Positions 36,978-48,364 of a stretch of DNA of 64,000 nucleotides are shown piece by piece (the stretch's first letter is position 1; each line of letters begins with the position of its first letter). The stretch lies in contig JAEMWC010001194.1 in assembly GCA_016490735.1 (NCBI GenBank), positions 1 to 64,000 of the forward strand, in the 5' to 3' direction. The position numbers and the translations under genes are program-made. This DNA is from Pachyseris speciosa. Taxonomy: Eukaryota > Cnidaria > Anthozoa > Scleractinia > Pachyseridae. The notes under the pieces are model-generated. The model made no database searches and was not told the DNA's origin. It saw nothing but the letters and a program-made list of their open reading frames with translations.

Positions 36978-37037
36978 GAACGATAAAAAAAGAACTTTAC
37001 AATCAGGCGCGACTAATTGAATGCAATTAAGCTTTTC

Positions 37038-39344
37038 TTAATTCTTGGTAGGAACCTGACGATGAATGTCTAGTTTTGGAGTCCTAAGCTCGTAAACGCC
37101 GTTGGAATGCAGGTTTTCCTTATAGCTCTTTCCCGCGTCTAATTTAAATTTTCCCGGCTCAATTTCCGAAAACTCAGCTAGATAAGCGCTTTTGTGATCT
37201 TCCGAAAGTCTGAGAACCTTCGCCACAAAAATCTCAGGAGTGCTTTTAGTGGAGTTAGCTGCAACGAGCGCGACAAAATCTCCAGGTAAGGGTAGGTATT
37301 CAATGCGACCCTCTTCATCTTCCTCACTGATAATTTCAACTGCGTCTTGGTTTAAGGTTCGAGAAGCTACAGAACTCAGCAGGTCTAGCGCTCTACATTT
37401 TTTCTGAACCAGCGGACGTTCATCATAACATCGCTTTTGCGTTCTTACCGAATGTTTCATTAAAGTCGCAAATGACTCTCTGAGCGACAGGTCGTTACTT
37501 TGAGGCAACGTCAAGAAGTAATTCACCACCGCCTTTCTAAGATCGACTGTAGTTAGTTTTAAAGATAGATATTTTTCAAACATGGCCGAAATGTAATTAT
37601 TGTACGAGTTATGCGTGAAAGGATCGCCTCTGGAGTTGACGAAAAAAAAATCGTGTTCCTTACCATTCAGCAATAAGGGCCGCATTTGGGTAACATACAA
37701 TTGAAGGTAATATGTAAGAAACGTTAAGGGTGTCAAGTCCGTCCGATTTGGGCCGTATGTAGGTCTCGTTTTGTAGGCATCTTCGAACAAGGTGACACTC
37801 CCATCTTCTGCAAAGCAGATGAAGTTTTGGTTGTTACGTTCGCTTTCAGGCTGATTTTTAAAAATGCGCAGTGAGATGTATTCTTTCACTCGCCCAGGGT
37901 TGGCAGAGCAGTAGAGCAGTAACAAGCATAAATTCATGCAACTCCTAGCTTGGGTTGGGCCGGTTGTTTCGCTAACTTCCCATTTCAATTCCCTGCAAAG
38001 TTCAAGCAGCTCTGAGTAAACAACTTTCTCTACCCGAGGCTTCTTTGCCAAATCGTCTACTCGTTCTTTTCTCGAGATACGCTCGAGTTGTCGCTGAATG
38101 GTTCTCAATCTTTCCAATGAATCGTTCAAATTTTCTTTTTCCTTGTTCCCTTGTGAGGGAAGTGGTACTTTCGTCACATTAATCAAAGCCGAGATGTAAC
38201 GACTGCAAGTTATTGCCTTAACACCGCGTGCGTTCATCATGTAATGCACAAATTCTTGGATGAATTGCGGATTTGCGCAATGAGACAATTCGGGCTCCAC
38301 TTTTTTGACGTTTTTCAAAAACCAAAGGAACCTAGAGGTTCTTTCAAGCATCTTGTCAATTGTGCTATCTTGCAAAGCGCAACCTTCGCGGTCGAAATTA
38401 AGCTCAAGGGAATAAAATTTACGGATCTCACTAAATTCTGAATGGAGTGTTGGTGACATTTCTTCATGGCTTAAAGTAGCGGGCTTCACTTTTTTTTCAC
38501 TGCATGTGGCTTTAGAGTCAGACCCTTTGTCCAACACGTTTTTGCTAACCGGTGTTAAAGGCCGTTCACTCTTCAAAGAAATGTCACCCGTTTGTTGCCC
38601 CGATAAACTCGCGTTTTCACAGCCACTAGAAACCACAGCGTGTTCGGCACCGTCAGCGCTTTTATCGCCTTGCGTGTTCGAAGAAAGTTCGGCTGGTACG
38701 CTTCTCTCATTGCTGGAGGCGCCACTCAAAGAAAGATTTAATTTCCCCTGCCCAAATCTATGCTGAAAATGCTGAGTCATATTTCGAAAATTATCTGGCG
38801 AGAAACTAGTTGTCGTGCTGGAATAAATGTCACCTTCGTCTTCACACCCACTCGAAATCACAAGATCATCAACTTCACCGCTTTTATCGGCCTGCGTTTT
38901 TGAAGAAGATCCGGCTGGCACGCTTTTATCATTCTGGCAGGGGTCACTCGAAGAATTATTTATTGTCCCCTCCCCACAACTATTCTGACAAGGCCAGAGC
39001 ATGAATGGAAAATTGTTTGGCGAGTAACTAGTCATGTTAATCGCCCCAAAGGGAAATTGGTGCTGTCTTGAACTTAGCAGCATCGCATGGAGTCGCAACA
39101 GATTTTGTTCGCTTATTAAACTGAAGGGACCGGTTTGAGATGAAAGAACATTTTGTACAGTCGCGGTTTCCTCTACACTACTGATTAACAAGTCTATACC
39201 TAGATATTGCACGGCATTTCTTAAATAATCTTCTTCGATATTGGGAAACAACTTTGATCTCGCCTCTGTAAAACAGTAAAACAGTTCTTTACCACGCCTT
39301 AGTACAGGGAGATTGCTAAACACGGCTGCCATTAAAGTTTTCAA
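37038..39344 (-). CDS. Tyrosine recombinase of the second telomere element, 768 aa
   Basis: Intronless. Residues 10-95 are an N-terminal module (LPVL...LFYCFTEARSKLFP) shared with the recombinase at 57632. Residues 105-250 are a low-complexity linker made of two diverged repeats (both end KSVPAGSSSKTQADKS or RSVPAELSSNTQGDKS, then SSGCE). About 335-450 is the helical core-binding domain. Catalytic residues are R485 (SANPGRVKEY), K525 (DAYKTRPTYG), R603 (VDLRKAVV), H631 and Y640 (LMKHSVRTQKRCYDER). The box II His position is Val600. Residues 690-768 form the C-terminal domain (LPGDFVALVAANS...VYELRTPKLDIH). It begins about 440 bases inside the element's right end. Likely function is site-specific recombination with telomeric repeats. 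All five key residues are present, so it may be active. Confidence 0.85.
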   Translation of the reverse strand: MKTLMAAVFSNLPVLRRGKELFYCFTEARSKLFPNIEEDYLRNAVQYLGIDLLISSVEETATVQNVLSSQTGPFSLISEQNLLRLHAMLLSSRQHQFPFGAINMTSYSPNNFPFMLWPCQNSCGEGTINNSSSDPCQNDKSVPAGSSSKTQADKSGEVDDLVISSGCEDEGDIYSSTTTSFSPDNFRNMTQHFQHRFGQGKLNLSLSGASSNERSVPAELSSNTQGDKSADGAEHAVVSSGCENASLSGQQTGDISLKSERPLTPVSKNVLDKGSDSKATCSEKKVKPATLSHEEMSPTLHSEFSEIRKFYSLELNFDREGCALQDSTIDKMLERTSRFLWFLKNVKKVEPELSHCANPQFIQEFVHYMMNARGVKAITCSRYISALINVTKVPLPSQGNKEKENLNDSLERLRTIQRQLERISRKERVDDLAKKPRVEKVVYSELLELCRELKWEVSETTGPTQARSCMNLCLLLLYCSANPGRVKEYISLRIFKNQPESERNNQNFICFAEDGSVTLFEDAYKTRPTYGPNRTDLTPLTFLTYYLQLYVTQMRPLLLNGKEHDFFFVNSRGDPFTHNSYNNYISAMFEKYLSLKLTTVDLRKAVVNYFLTLPQSNDLSLRESFATLMKHSVRTQKRCYDERPLVQKKCRALDLLSSVASRTLNQDAVEIISEEDEEGRIEYLPLPGDFVALVAANSTKSTPEIFVAKVLRLSEDHKSAYLAEFSEIEPGKFKLDAGKSYKENLHSNGVYELRTPKLDIHRQVPTKN

Positions 39345-39787
39345 GTCGCGATACCGTCAAAAAAAATATGTCTTAGGCTAGCCACAGTTCAGGCGACAGA
39401 AAGTAGAGGTACAATTAAAGGAAAAACAAAAAAAAGTTAAGAATTCTAGCAAGCTATGTCAGTTACATTGAGAGATGTTTGCTTTCACGGGGCGTGGTCT
39501 TGTGAGCGATCAGTCAGCTATGATGATTCTTCTCACCAATTCTCTTGATTAATTCCAACAGATGGTTGATAGGTGCTAGGCTACCTACAGAGAAAATAAA
39601 AGGAGAAAAATCGATGAGTTCTACGGATTTTTGCTATATAACTAGGACGATGCAATGCAGTCAAGATGGGGCTAAAAGGAAGCAGTTCCAATAATCTTAA
39701 AGGGATTACCTTTTTTTTTTTTTGCGTAAAGGACAATCTATTTCGCCTTCCAGGCTCAAAAGTTATTAACTCTGAAGAAAGGTCTTG

Positions 39788-39856
39788 CCCTAAACCCTAA
39801 ACCCTAACCCTAACTCTGAAGAAAGGTCTTGCCCTAACCCAAACCCTAACCCTAAT
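39788..39856 (+). repeat. Telomeric repeat tract containing a second copy of the element end
   Basis: Degenerate CCCTAA units (some CCCTAAA and CCCAAA) surround a repeat of the element's right end: TAACTCTGAAGAAAGGTC onward occurs at 39767-39793 and again at 39811-39837, 44 bases apart, each followed by CCCTAA. The second copy has no element attached and looks like a scar of a lost or recombined element. Confidence 0.85.
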
Positions 39857-40129
39857 CCAGGGGGTTGCAGTTTTGATCTTTTAAGTGAAAGTTTCTTTTG
39901 CTGCGTTTTGCAGAATATCGTCGACGTTTAACAGCTATTGGGATAGAGAAAGAAACTCCTTGTTTAAGTTTTAATCCTGGGTTACTTTCGAACAACCTGG
40001 CTCGACAATATATCATGTTTTGCTTCGTTTGGCTTACACGTGAGATGCTCGAGGGACTTCAACGATTGCGCGTGTTCCCGGGGCAACACATTTTATAGAA
40101 GAAATGGCGAATCCATTGAAAGTTCTATG

Positions 40130-40172
<43 letters not shown>

Positions 40173-42139
40173 CTTCATATTCTTGCTCAATTCATTATAA
40201 CAGTGGTCATACTAAGATGGTGGTCAAGAGGGAGGGGAAGGGGTGAGGTGGGTCTTGGTCACGTTTCACGGATACAGTGATCGTTTCACATTTCAAAGGC
40301 AATAAAATGGGCATTTCATTTTTTACGAGAAAATGAAAACTTTTTACACAGAAGAAGAAGAAAGCCCTGAACATACCCTTTAACACCCTCTGGTTCAGCG
40401 GTTGCACAAAACAACATCTCGCCAACAAACAGTAACTTTTAATTCAACAACTAATGTACTCTCATTTACAGAGTTCTATAATTCCTCAAGTACCAACTTC
40501 TTATGGCAGTATAAACAAAAACACAAGCGCTGTTCATTTTACTACTATTCAACTACTGTTGAACTCTCATCTAGAAAATGACGCGGAAGAGTAATAAAAA
40601 AAATACAACTCCTCTGATGCTTTATCGTCCACTTGGACAAAATGCCACCTGTCAGTTAAGTATTCGATGGTCCAGTTGAGGAATGATTTTGAAAACCTAA
40701 GACAATTGAGCTTCTTCAAGACAGTTTTATATTTGTTGGAGTCAATGCTTGTTACAGAAAAAAAGGGGGCTGCGTAAGGAGATAGATCTTGGAAGATCTT
40801 GGAATTGATTTGATTTTGACTATCAGGTGACATACCATACCATTGATAGGATTGCAAATAAACTGTTCTTGTTGTCGTTCTGTTCTAGCCGACGACTTTG
40901 TTTTTCTCTCTCTATCTGTGCCTTTTTGGCTCAGTTTTACAAAATTTTACTTGTAGTCAGTAAAGTTGGATGAAATGGCCAGCCTTTTGTAGCTATGAAA
41001 CCAACATTTCCCCTGCTTTGCTCTGAAAGCTGTCAAGATTGTAGACGGGAACCCGCTGTGTTTTTTAAAAGGACAACGAAACTATTCTGCGTTTGGTTAA
41101 CAACTTATAACATACGTGTTTTCAAAGATAACTACAAGTGGCGCCCGGAAGTCGACACCTTGTGAGGTGAGGGGCAATTAACTGGTTAGTGAGTGTTGTA
41201 AGTCTGTTGTACTTTTTACCGAACAGGCATAGGCCAAGAATGTGGTTTATGCGGCGTTCCGTGAGTTTTTTGGAGGGAGGACGATCTCTTATAAGTATCT
41301 TTTTGTTTTTAGTTTCTTAAGTTCGATTTCTTCAAAACAGATGTGCTTTTGGTGGGCTCCAGTGTCCTTTTAGAAGCTGTCAATAAAATCACGCGCTAAT
41401 TATGTGTTAAAAGTGCACTCTTAATTGGACTTAATTTACTGTGCTTTTGGATTGCGCTGGGCACAGGTCTCTCGCTTAGGTGAGTAGCATTTACTTTAAA
41501 GTTTTGATAGAATTTTTCATTTTCTCTTCTGTACTCTTACAATTATTCTACCCGGGAATTTAATGGTTCATTCTATGCTGTATTGGTAACTCGATTAAGT
41601 GTTTAACTGGACTGTTCGGTAGTTTTACCTGATAGAGAACAGTGAAGTCTACGCAATCCTCATTACGAGAACGAAACAGTTCTCGTAGAATTTTGTAGTT
41701 TTTGTTTGGCTATAACTGTGCTTTCACAATTGTTCTACCCGGGAATTAAATGTTCGGTCTGTTGGTGTATTGTATACATTTTAACCGATTAAGTGTTTAA
41801 TCGGTCAGTAACTTCACCATTAAAGTAAAGTCTACTGTCTTGATTACGAGATAGAAAAAATTGTGATTTCAAAAAATTGACCATATGCAGTTTAGGCCAA
41901 ATTCAAGAACCCGTATCATTAGTTGACCAGTTCGCAATAACGACTTGGTCGAGTAGACTGATATATGGATTGGGTCTACAGAGATTGGAAGATTTGCAGA
42001 GGAAGCCACTAGTTTGTCCCCCTTGCCATCCCACAGGGGTGTGGCAGGGTAGCTAAAGAAAAAGTTAAAACCACCACTTGAAAAAGAAATTTTCGTACGC
42101 CTTGCACAGTACGTTTTTGACCCTTATCTCATTTCAGTC
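39857..42139. other. Intergenic region with retroelement relics
   Basis: No intact gene seen. It holds an ATA microsatellite (about 40128-40170), a minus-strand reverse transcriptase fragment (40567-40857), an isolated TGGCGCCCGGAAG (41141 on) resembling a lysine-tRNA primer binding site, and a good donor (TTAG/GTGAGT at 41480) that could belong to a 5' untranslated exon of the following mini-exon gene. Confidence 0.45.
40567..40857 (-). mobile_element. Reverse transcriptase fragment (non-LTR type)
   Basis: The minus-strand reading includes SIDSNKYKTVLKKLNCLRFS, then LNWTIEYLTDRWHFVQVDD, the palm region of LINE reverse transcriptases (YLTxR followed by a V-containing strand). It is short and without the catalytic DD, so a relic. 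Confidence 0.5.
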
Positions 42140-45100
42140 ATGGCTGCAGCTACCGGGCAATATTCTGACCTTTCCGATGACGACTCTCAGTTCTTTGAAG
42201 GTGTTGTGAAAGATCTGGAAGGCAAGAGTGCTAACGTAAGTGAATTTCAGTTAACTCTTTAGCGCCTAAGGGGTCTCCTTTTGATGAGTAAAATCGTCTG
42301 GGCGTTAGACAGAACTCGGGAGTAAAGGGTTAAGTATTATCCACCTAATCTGAACGAGAGATTAACTATTCAAAATGCCAGGTGTGTTTTTTTAGACGTG
42401 GTAGTTGATGTGTTGTGTTCGACTTAAGAATCGATAATACTTCTTAGAGAGTGATTTAGAGCATTATTTCATTTATTGACAACAGATTTTATTTATTTCA
42501 GAAAAAGGCGCGGATCGGACAAAACGAAACTTCTCACTTCGCAATGAAATCGCTACTAGATGATTCGGTGAGTTCAAGCTGGCATAAACTGCTGCTCTAA
42601 TTTCAAATGACATCAAAACTTATGAAATGTTTGACGTGCATGTTCGAGAATCGGAGCTAAATTATGGAACGAAATTCCTTTAGCTTTAAGAAACCTCTCA
42701 AAAAATGCATTTAAAAGGCAAATTAAACAAAACCTCACAAATATCCTTAATGCTGAGGACTCCTACATTGATGTCCCTGAAATTATCCTAAAAATGAAAT
42801 CCTTCTCTATCCAGATCTCAACATAGATAGTCTAATAAGTATACAGTTCAGGCTAATTATAGTTATTTACCACCGTATAATAGCATAATACTTTTATTTA
42901 CTCGTTATGTGTAATCATTTATTAACTGAAACTTAATTGAAATCACTAAGTAACTGTAACTTCCATCTCCAAGCGTACCGGCCTAGATTAGCCTTTGCTA
43001 CCTGCCGGTATAAGAACATGTTATTTCTTAAAAGATCTGTGCAATAGTTGACTGAGTGACGGATTTTCACTTGCACTTTCACCACTTTTTTACGACTTTT
43101 CACTTGATGACTGCCTCTTTTTCTTTCAGAGTAGAGCAAGCCAAATCGAAATGAGTCATATCTCTCGCAGCAGGACTCCTTTCCAGGGAGAGCCCGTGGT
43201 GAGTTGAGTGTAAATACTGTTTCAAAATAAAAGGCTTCGGTGTTGAATAGAACATTCTGTTAAGTTTCCACTCCTTAACTTTGTCCGAAAAGCTTAAGCC
43301 TTTAAACGCACAGGGGGTGTCAGTTCTCTGCACCACCGATTACTCAAGAAGTGAGACTTCAATTTTGCGTGGTTTACTGAAAAATGCGTACGTCACTGGT
43401 TACATAGAGCCTCTGTTCGAACTTTGCGCAACCGATTACTTGGTTTTGCTAGATAATTTTCTTGCAATAAAGGCAATGTCTTCAAATCCAGTCGATTTTA
43501 CGAACGTTTAACGTCTAGCTACTTAAACAGAAATATTACAAGTGATCGATAAGAAATTAATTGGCCTTTAAAAGCACAGGCGGTATCATTTCTCCCCGCT
43601 CCATGTATCGCTTACTCAAAAAGGAGCGTTTGTTTGAACTTTGCGCAGCCGATGAATTGGTCTTCAAATCCAGTCGATTTAAATGCTTGCGCGTGTGAAC
43701 GTTTAACGCCTTAACTACTCGAACGGGAATGTTCAAGTAGCTGATTAGAACTTAATTGATCCCGTGATTAGTATTCCATGCGTTCAGAAACAAGCCTAAG
43801 AGCGAAATATCGCCTCAGTCAATGAAAAATACAATTCAAAGGTGACAGACCGCAAACAATTGTTGCTTCGAAAAATATCTGCGTGTAATAACTGTTCATC
43901 AGTAGGATACCTAAAATGTGTGTGTTCAAGGCGCGTAAGGCGTATCGGGTGATAGAACTGATCCAAGATGGTAGTGTGCCGTTCACAGAAATCAGAAAAA
44001 CTAGTTCTAGGGACAGATTCAGTGAGTTCATAGTGAAGGACAGATGGAGGCAAATTTCTCCGAAATGTTTGAGCGCGGCTTCCCGGAATCTACCTTGCAA
44101 CAAACTTACAGGTTTGAATGTGAATTTCTACCGTGCTTTATCCAGTTAATTGACCTATTCGCTGTATTCCAAGCAACGTTAGTGAAATTTGCGAAAAATC
44201 TGTTCAGTTCGAGTCAGTAACAGAAATTGTGCTTCAAAATAACTTGCTAGAAATAGTTTTCACTAAAGCTGTTTTTAGACGTTATCTCCTGTAAATATTA
44301 GTTCCGTAAATTTCATGTAGAACAACCATATTTCTGCAGCACAACAATGGCAGAAACACTGAAGTGTCATTTCTAATGATGCACATGAACGACTGGTTAG
44401 CCAGTACACTGATTGTTGAACAGCAAACAGCGAGACTTATTTTTAGAACAGTAATTATTGGGTGTATTGGTTTGTAGTTCTAAAGTTTACAGTAAGAACA
44501 TATGTTAGAGTAACAGAATCAAAACAATACACAACACATCTTATTATTGTAAGTAATATCGATTAAGGGTCATAAATCAGAAAGGTAGCTAGAACACCGA
44601 CTGCTGCACAGTGACGTTATCTCTTCTCTAATAACATTAACCACAACATTGGGTGAGAGCATTTCGGTTTTATATATATTTATCGAGTAATTACGAAATT
44701 CCGTGACAGAAAAGCAGACAGTATTATAAGTTTTCCTGAATAAAAAATTCAGAGAAGCCTGTGTTTATGCCTGCATGAAGAAAAGCGTTCAATTTAAGTT
44801 TTTCTCGAGTAAATCCACGCAAGGAGGAAGTAAGCAAATTGTTTATTTATTTATTTATTTATTTATTTTCAGACAAAGGCGTGGAGCGGTCAAAACGAAA
44901 CATTTCACCTCCCAGTGAAATCGCTGCTGGATGATCGAGTGAGTTGAAGCTAGCAAAAACTACTGCTCGAATTTCAGACGACGTCAACACTTATGAAATG
45001 TTTTACGTGCATGTATATTTATGCGCACTCGACTTGAAACTTAAATAGTTGAGTGAGGCAGAGTGACCAGTTATGGAACTTTGAGGTTGTAGCATTAAAA

Positions 45101-46658
45101 TATCAGTGTTTACGGACATATTATTTCTTAAAAGATCTGTGCAAAATAGTTAATTGAGTGACGGAATTTCACTACAGTTTGTTGGAATTTTCACCATTTT
45201 TGTTTGTGACTTTTCACTTCATTGGCTTTTTTTCCTTCAGATTAGAGCAGCACCGATCGGAATGAGTCAGATCTCTCGCAGCAGGCAGCTGGGAGAGCCA
45301 TCGGTGAGTTGAGTGCAAATACTGTTTCTCTAGGCCACCTCTTTCAATTGGTGTATTTTACGTAAGATAGAACATGTTGTAGAGTTGTATTACTGATATT
45401 CTTGACTGAATCAGCTCCCCAAACAACAAGAATCATCGAAATAATTAGCTGTAAAATTGTGACCCTTGTACACATCTTTGTAGGGCAGCTTTAGTGAAAA
45501 CTATTTCTAGTTTATTCATCTATTGATTGATTGATTTATTTTCAGACAAAGGCGTGGAGCGGTCAAAACGAAACATTTGACCTCCCAGTGAAATCGCTGC
45601 TGGATGATCGAGTGAGTTGAAGCTAGCAAAAACTACTGCTCGAATTTCAGACGACGTCAACACTTATGAAATGTTTTACGTGCATGTATATTTATGCGCA
45701 CTCGACTTGAAACTTAAATAGTTGAGTGAGGCAGAGTGACCAGTTATGGAACTTTGAGGTTGTAGCATTAAAATATCAGTGTTTACGGACATATTATTTC
45801 TTAAAAGATCTGTGCAAAATATTTAATTGCGTGACGGAATTTCACTACAGTTTGTTGGAATTTTCACCATTTTTGTTTGTGACTTTTCACTTCATTGGCT
45901 TTTTTTCTTTCAGATTAGAGCAGCACAGATCGGAATGAGTCAGATCTCTCGCAGCAGGCAGCTGGGAGAGCCATCGGTGAGTTGAGTGCAAATACTGTTT
46001 CTCTAGGCCACCTCTTTCAATTGGTGTATTTTACGTAAGATAGAACATGTTGTAGAGTTGTATTACTGATATTCTTGACTGAATCAGCTCCCCAAACAAC
46101 AAGAATCATCGAAATAATTAGCTGTAAAATTGTGACCCTTGTACACATCTTTGTAGGGCAGCTTTAGTGAAAACTATTTCTAGTTTATTCATCTATTGAT
46201 TGATTTATTTATTTTCAGACAAAGGCGTGGAGCGGTCAAAACGAAACATTTGACCTCCCAGTGAAATCGCTGCTGGATGATCGAGTGAGTTGAAGCTAGC
46301 AAAAACTACTGCTCGAATTTCAGACGACGTCAACACTTATGAAATGTTTTACGTGCATGTATATTTATGCGCACTCGACTTGAAACTTAAATAGTTGAGT
46401 GAGGCAGAGTGACCAGTTATGGAACTTTGAGGTTGTAGCATTAAAATATCAGTTTTTAAGAACATATTATTTCTTAAAAAATCTGCACAAAATAGTTAAT
46501 TGAGTGACGGAATTTCACTCCAGTATGTTAGAATTTTAACAATTTTTGTTTTGTGACTTTTCACTTCATTTCCTTTTCTTTTCTTTCAGATTGGAGCAGC
46601 ACAGATCGGAATGAGTCAGACCTCTCGCGGCAGGACTTCTCTTCTAGGACAGGCCTCG
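42140..46658 (+). CDS. Mini-exon repeat gene, unknown function (3' end not found)
   Basis: Predicted coding exons: 42140-42235, 42502-42567, 43130-43198, 44873-44938, 45241-45303, 45546-45611, 45914-45976, 46219-46284 and 46590-46658. Every exon begins and ends in phase 0 with GTAAGT or GTGAGT donors and AG acceptors. After a 32-residue acidic start (MAAATGQYSDLSDDDSQF) two exon types alternate: type A, 22 residues (TKAWSGQNETFHLPVKSLLD and variants), and type B, 21-23 residues (GMSQISRSRQLGEPS and variants). 208 residues are accounted for and no stop-containing exon is visible before the rDNA block, so the gene may be interrupted or continue outside. I do not recognise it. Confidence 0.6.
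42653..42830 (+). mobile_element. LINE 3'-end relic in an intron of the mini-exon gene
   Basis: The plus-strand reading gives RIGAKLWNEIPLALRNL, KNAFKRQIKQNL and EDSYIDVPEII, a typical carboxyl end of a cnidarian LINE reverse transcriptase. Confidence 0.7.
44843..46640 (+). repeat. Tandemly duplicated exon-intron modules
   Basis: Type A exons begin at 44873, 45546 and 46219, exactly 673 bases apart. Intervening introns and type B exons (45241, 45914, 46590) are nearly identical. A TTAT microsatellite precedes the first. The older module at 42502-43198 is more diverged, which gives an order of expansion. Confidence 0.9.
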
Positions 46659-47703
46659 GTGAGTTGAGTGGAAATACTGTTTCAAAATGAAGGGCTTAGA
46701 TGTAAAATAGAACATGCTGTTTGAATTAACTTTCCCCGCACTAACGTTGTCAGAAAGCTACCCCTTTAAAAGCGCAGGGGATATCAATTCTCTAGGCCAC
46801 CTCTTTGGTATATTTTACGTAAGATAGAACATGTTGTAGACTTGTATTATTGACTTTCTTGACTGAATCAGCTTGACATCATCCAGAAGATTCCCTCTCC
46901 CAAACCATAACAATCATTGAAATAATTAGCTGTAAAATTGTCACCCTTGTACCCATCTTCACAAGGATTTCGTTTCAAAAAGTCGGACTTCAAATTTGCA
47001 TTAACTAAAAAATGCGTACGTCAGTGGTGAAAGAGAGCCTCTGTTCGAACTTTGCGCAGCCGATGAATTGGTTCTAGTAAATAATATTCGTGCAATAAAG
47101 GCAAATGTCTTCAAATCCTGTCGATTTAAATGCTTGCGCGTCTGAACGTTTAACGCGTTAACTACTTAAACGAATATCTTAGCTCAAGTGCCTAATTGTG
47201 AATTAATTGCCCCCGTATTCCATGCGTTCAGAAACAAGACTCAGAGGGAGATTTCTCCCCCACAAAATCGCCTCAGTCAATCAAATTATCTTCAAAAAGG
47301 ATCTATTGAAACTTAAAATCAAATGCCAATTCTCCTTACTCAAATGTCTTGAATTTGTTTGCATATTGGTATGGAGAATTTAATTCTTTAGCGGAACGTT
47401 ATCCCTAGTTCTGGAGTTTTCTGTTCTGGCTATAGTTTCAAAATTTCGGAATGTTTCGACGAAAAGCACCTAATTTGAACATTTCTTTGAGTGCGTTGGG
47501 AAGAAACAAAAACTCTCTCTGTATTTGAAACCATTCTGTAAAAAATATAAACTTTTCAAGTGAACAAGTGAGGTTATGCAAGATTAATTTGCATTTGTAG
47601 CCAAAACCTTTCTCATTTGTTTTTATCGATAAATTCCGGGTTAAAAACGTAAACCATTACTTTTAAACAAGGCCAAACCAAATTTAGTCGCTTTCTTTGT
47701 ATT
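46659..47703. other. Intron-like sequence and truncated copy of a broken host gene
   Basis: 46700-47260 resembles the intron after the type B exon at 43130 (for example GCCTCTGTTCGAACTTTGCGC). 46976-47700 is repeated at 55192-56410 on the far side of the rDNA block. In this copy about 490 bases present in the other are missing near 47510, and the minus-strand first exon is cut at 47700 where 28S sequence begins. Confidence 0.6.
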
Positions 47704-47782
47704 TCTTGATTTTGATTTTTGTACGGATACAAACTGTGAAAGCATGGCCTATCGATCCTTTAGTCTTTAGGAGTTTTAAGCT

Positions 47783-47825
<43 letters not shown>

Positions 47826-47848
47826 AGCCAAGCGTTCATAGCGACGTT

Positions 47849-47886
<38 letters not shown>

Positions 47887-47917
47887 CGAAGCAGAATTCG
47901 CCAATTCACCCACCAAT

Positions 47918-47972
<55 letters not shown>

Positions 47973-48364
47973 ATGAAGTGTTGTTGCAATAGTAATTCTA
48001 CTCAGTAGGAGAGGAACCGCAGATTCAGACAATTGGCATTTGCACTTGCCTGAAAAGGCAATGGTGCGAAGCTACCATCTGTTGGATTATGACTGAACGC
48101 CTCTTAAGTCAGAATCCGTGCTAGAAAGCAACGATAATTACCTCCAGGTAACATTAGGCGAGCTAGAGTAGAAGACCCTCGGGTCTTCCTGCGTCCCAAA
48201 GTGCCAAGGGAGATAAAAGCTCTCAAGGCACTACCTGCTATCAAATTCTAACGTTTCTGGAGATAAATCCTTTGCAGACGACTTAAATAAAGAACGGGGT
48301 ATTGTAAGTTGTAGAGTAGCCTTGTTGCTACGATCTTCTGAGACTAAGCCTTTGTTCTAAGATT
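47704..48364 (+). rRNA. 28S rRNA 3' fragment, degenerate
   Basis: The order of conserved blocks matches the 3' part of eukaryotic 28S rRNA: GTTACCACAGGGATAACTGG at 47799, GATCCTTCGATGTCGGCTC near 47856, GAACGTGAGCTGGGTTTAGA near 47921 and the 3' end near 48364. It is probably not functional. About 12 bases expected after GCAGAATTC (near 47899) are missing, and the sarcin-ricin loop reads AGTAGGAGAGG (48004 on) instead of AGTACGAGAGG. Everything 5' of it is absent; the fragment starts at a breakpoint inside a host exon. Confidence 0.9.

Larger units (their letters stand above)
35862..39787 (-). mobile_element. Second telomere-inserted YR element (3.9 kb)
   Basis: A compact unit lies between telomeric tracts at 35825-35861 and 39788-39856. 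Junctions are CCCTAA/TAAAACGC on the left and GGTCTTG/CCCTAA on the right, so CCCTA is again shared by both ends. It has two minus-strand genes, a tyrosine recombinase and a 252-aa orphan, 60 bases apart. It has no inverted terminal repeats that I can see and no target duplication beyond the telomeric unit, as expected for recombination by a tyrosine recombinase. It is unrelated at DNA level to the 17.9-kb element apart from the recombinase fold. Confidence 0.75.
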
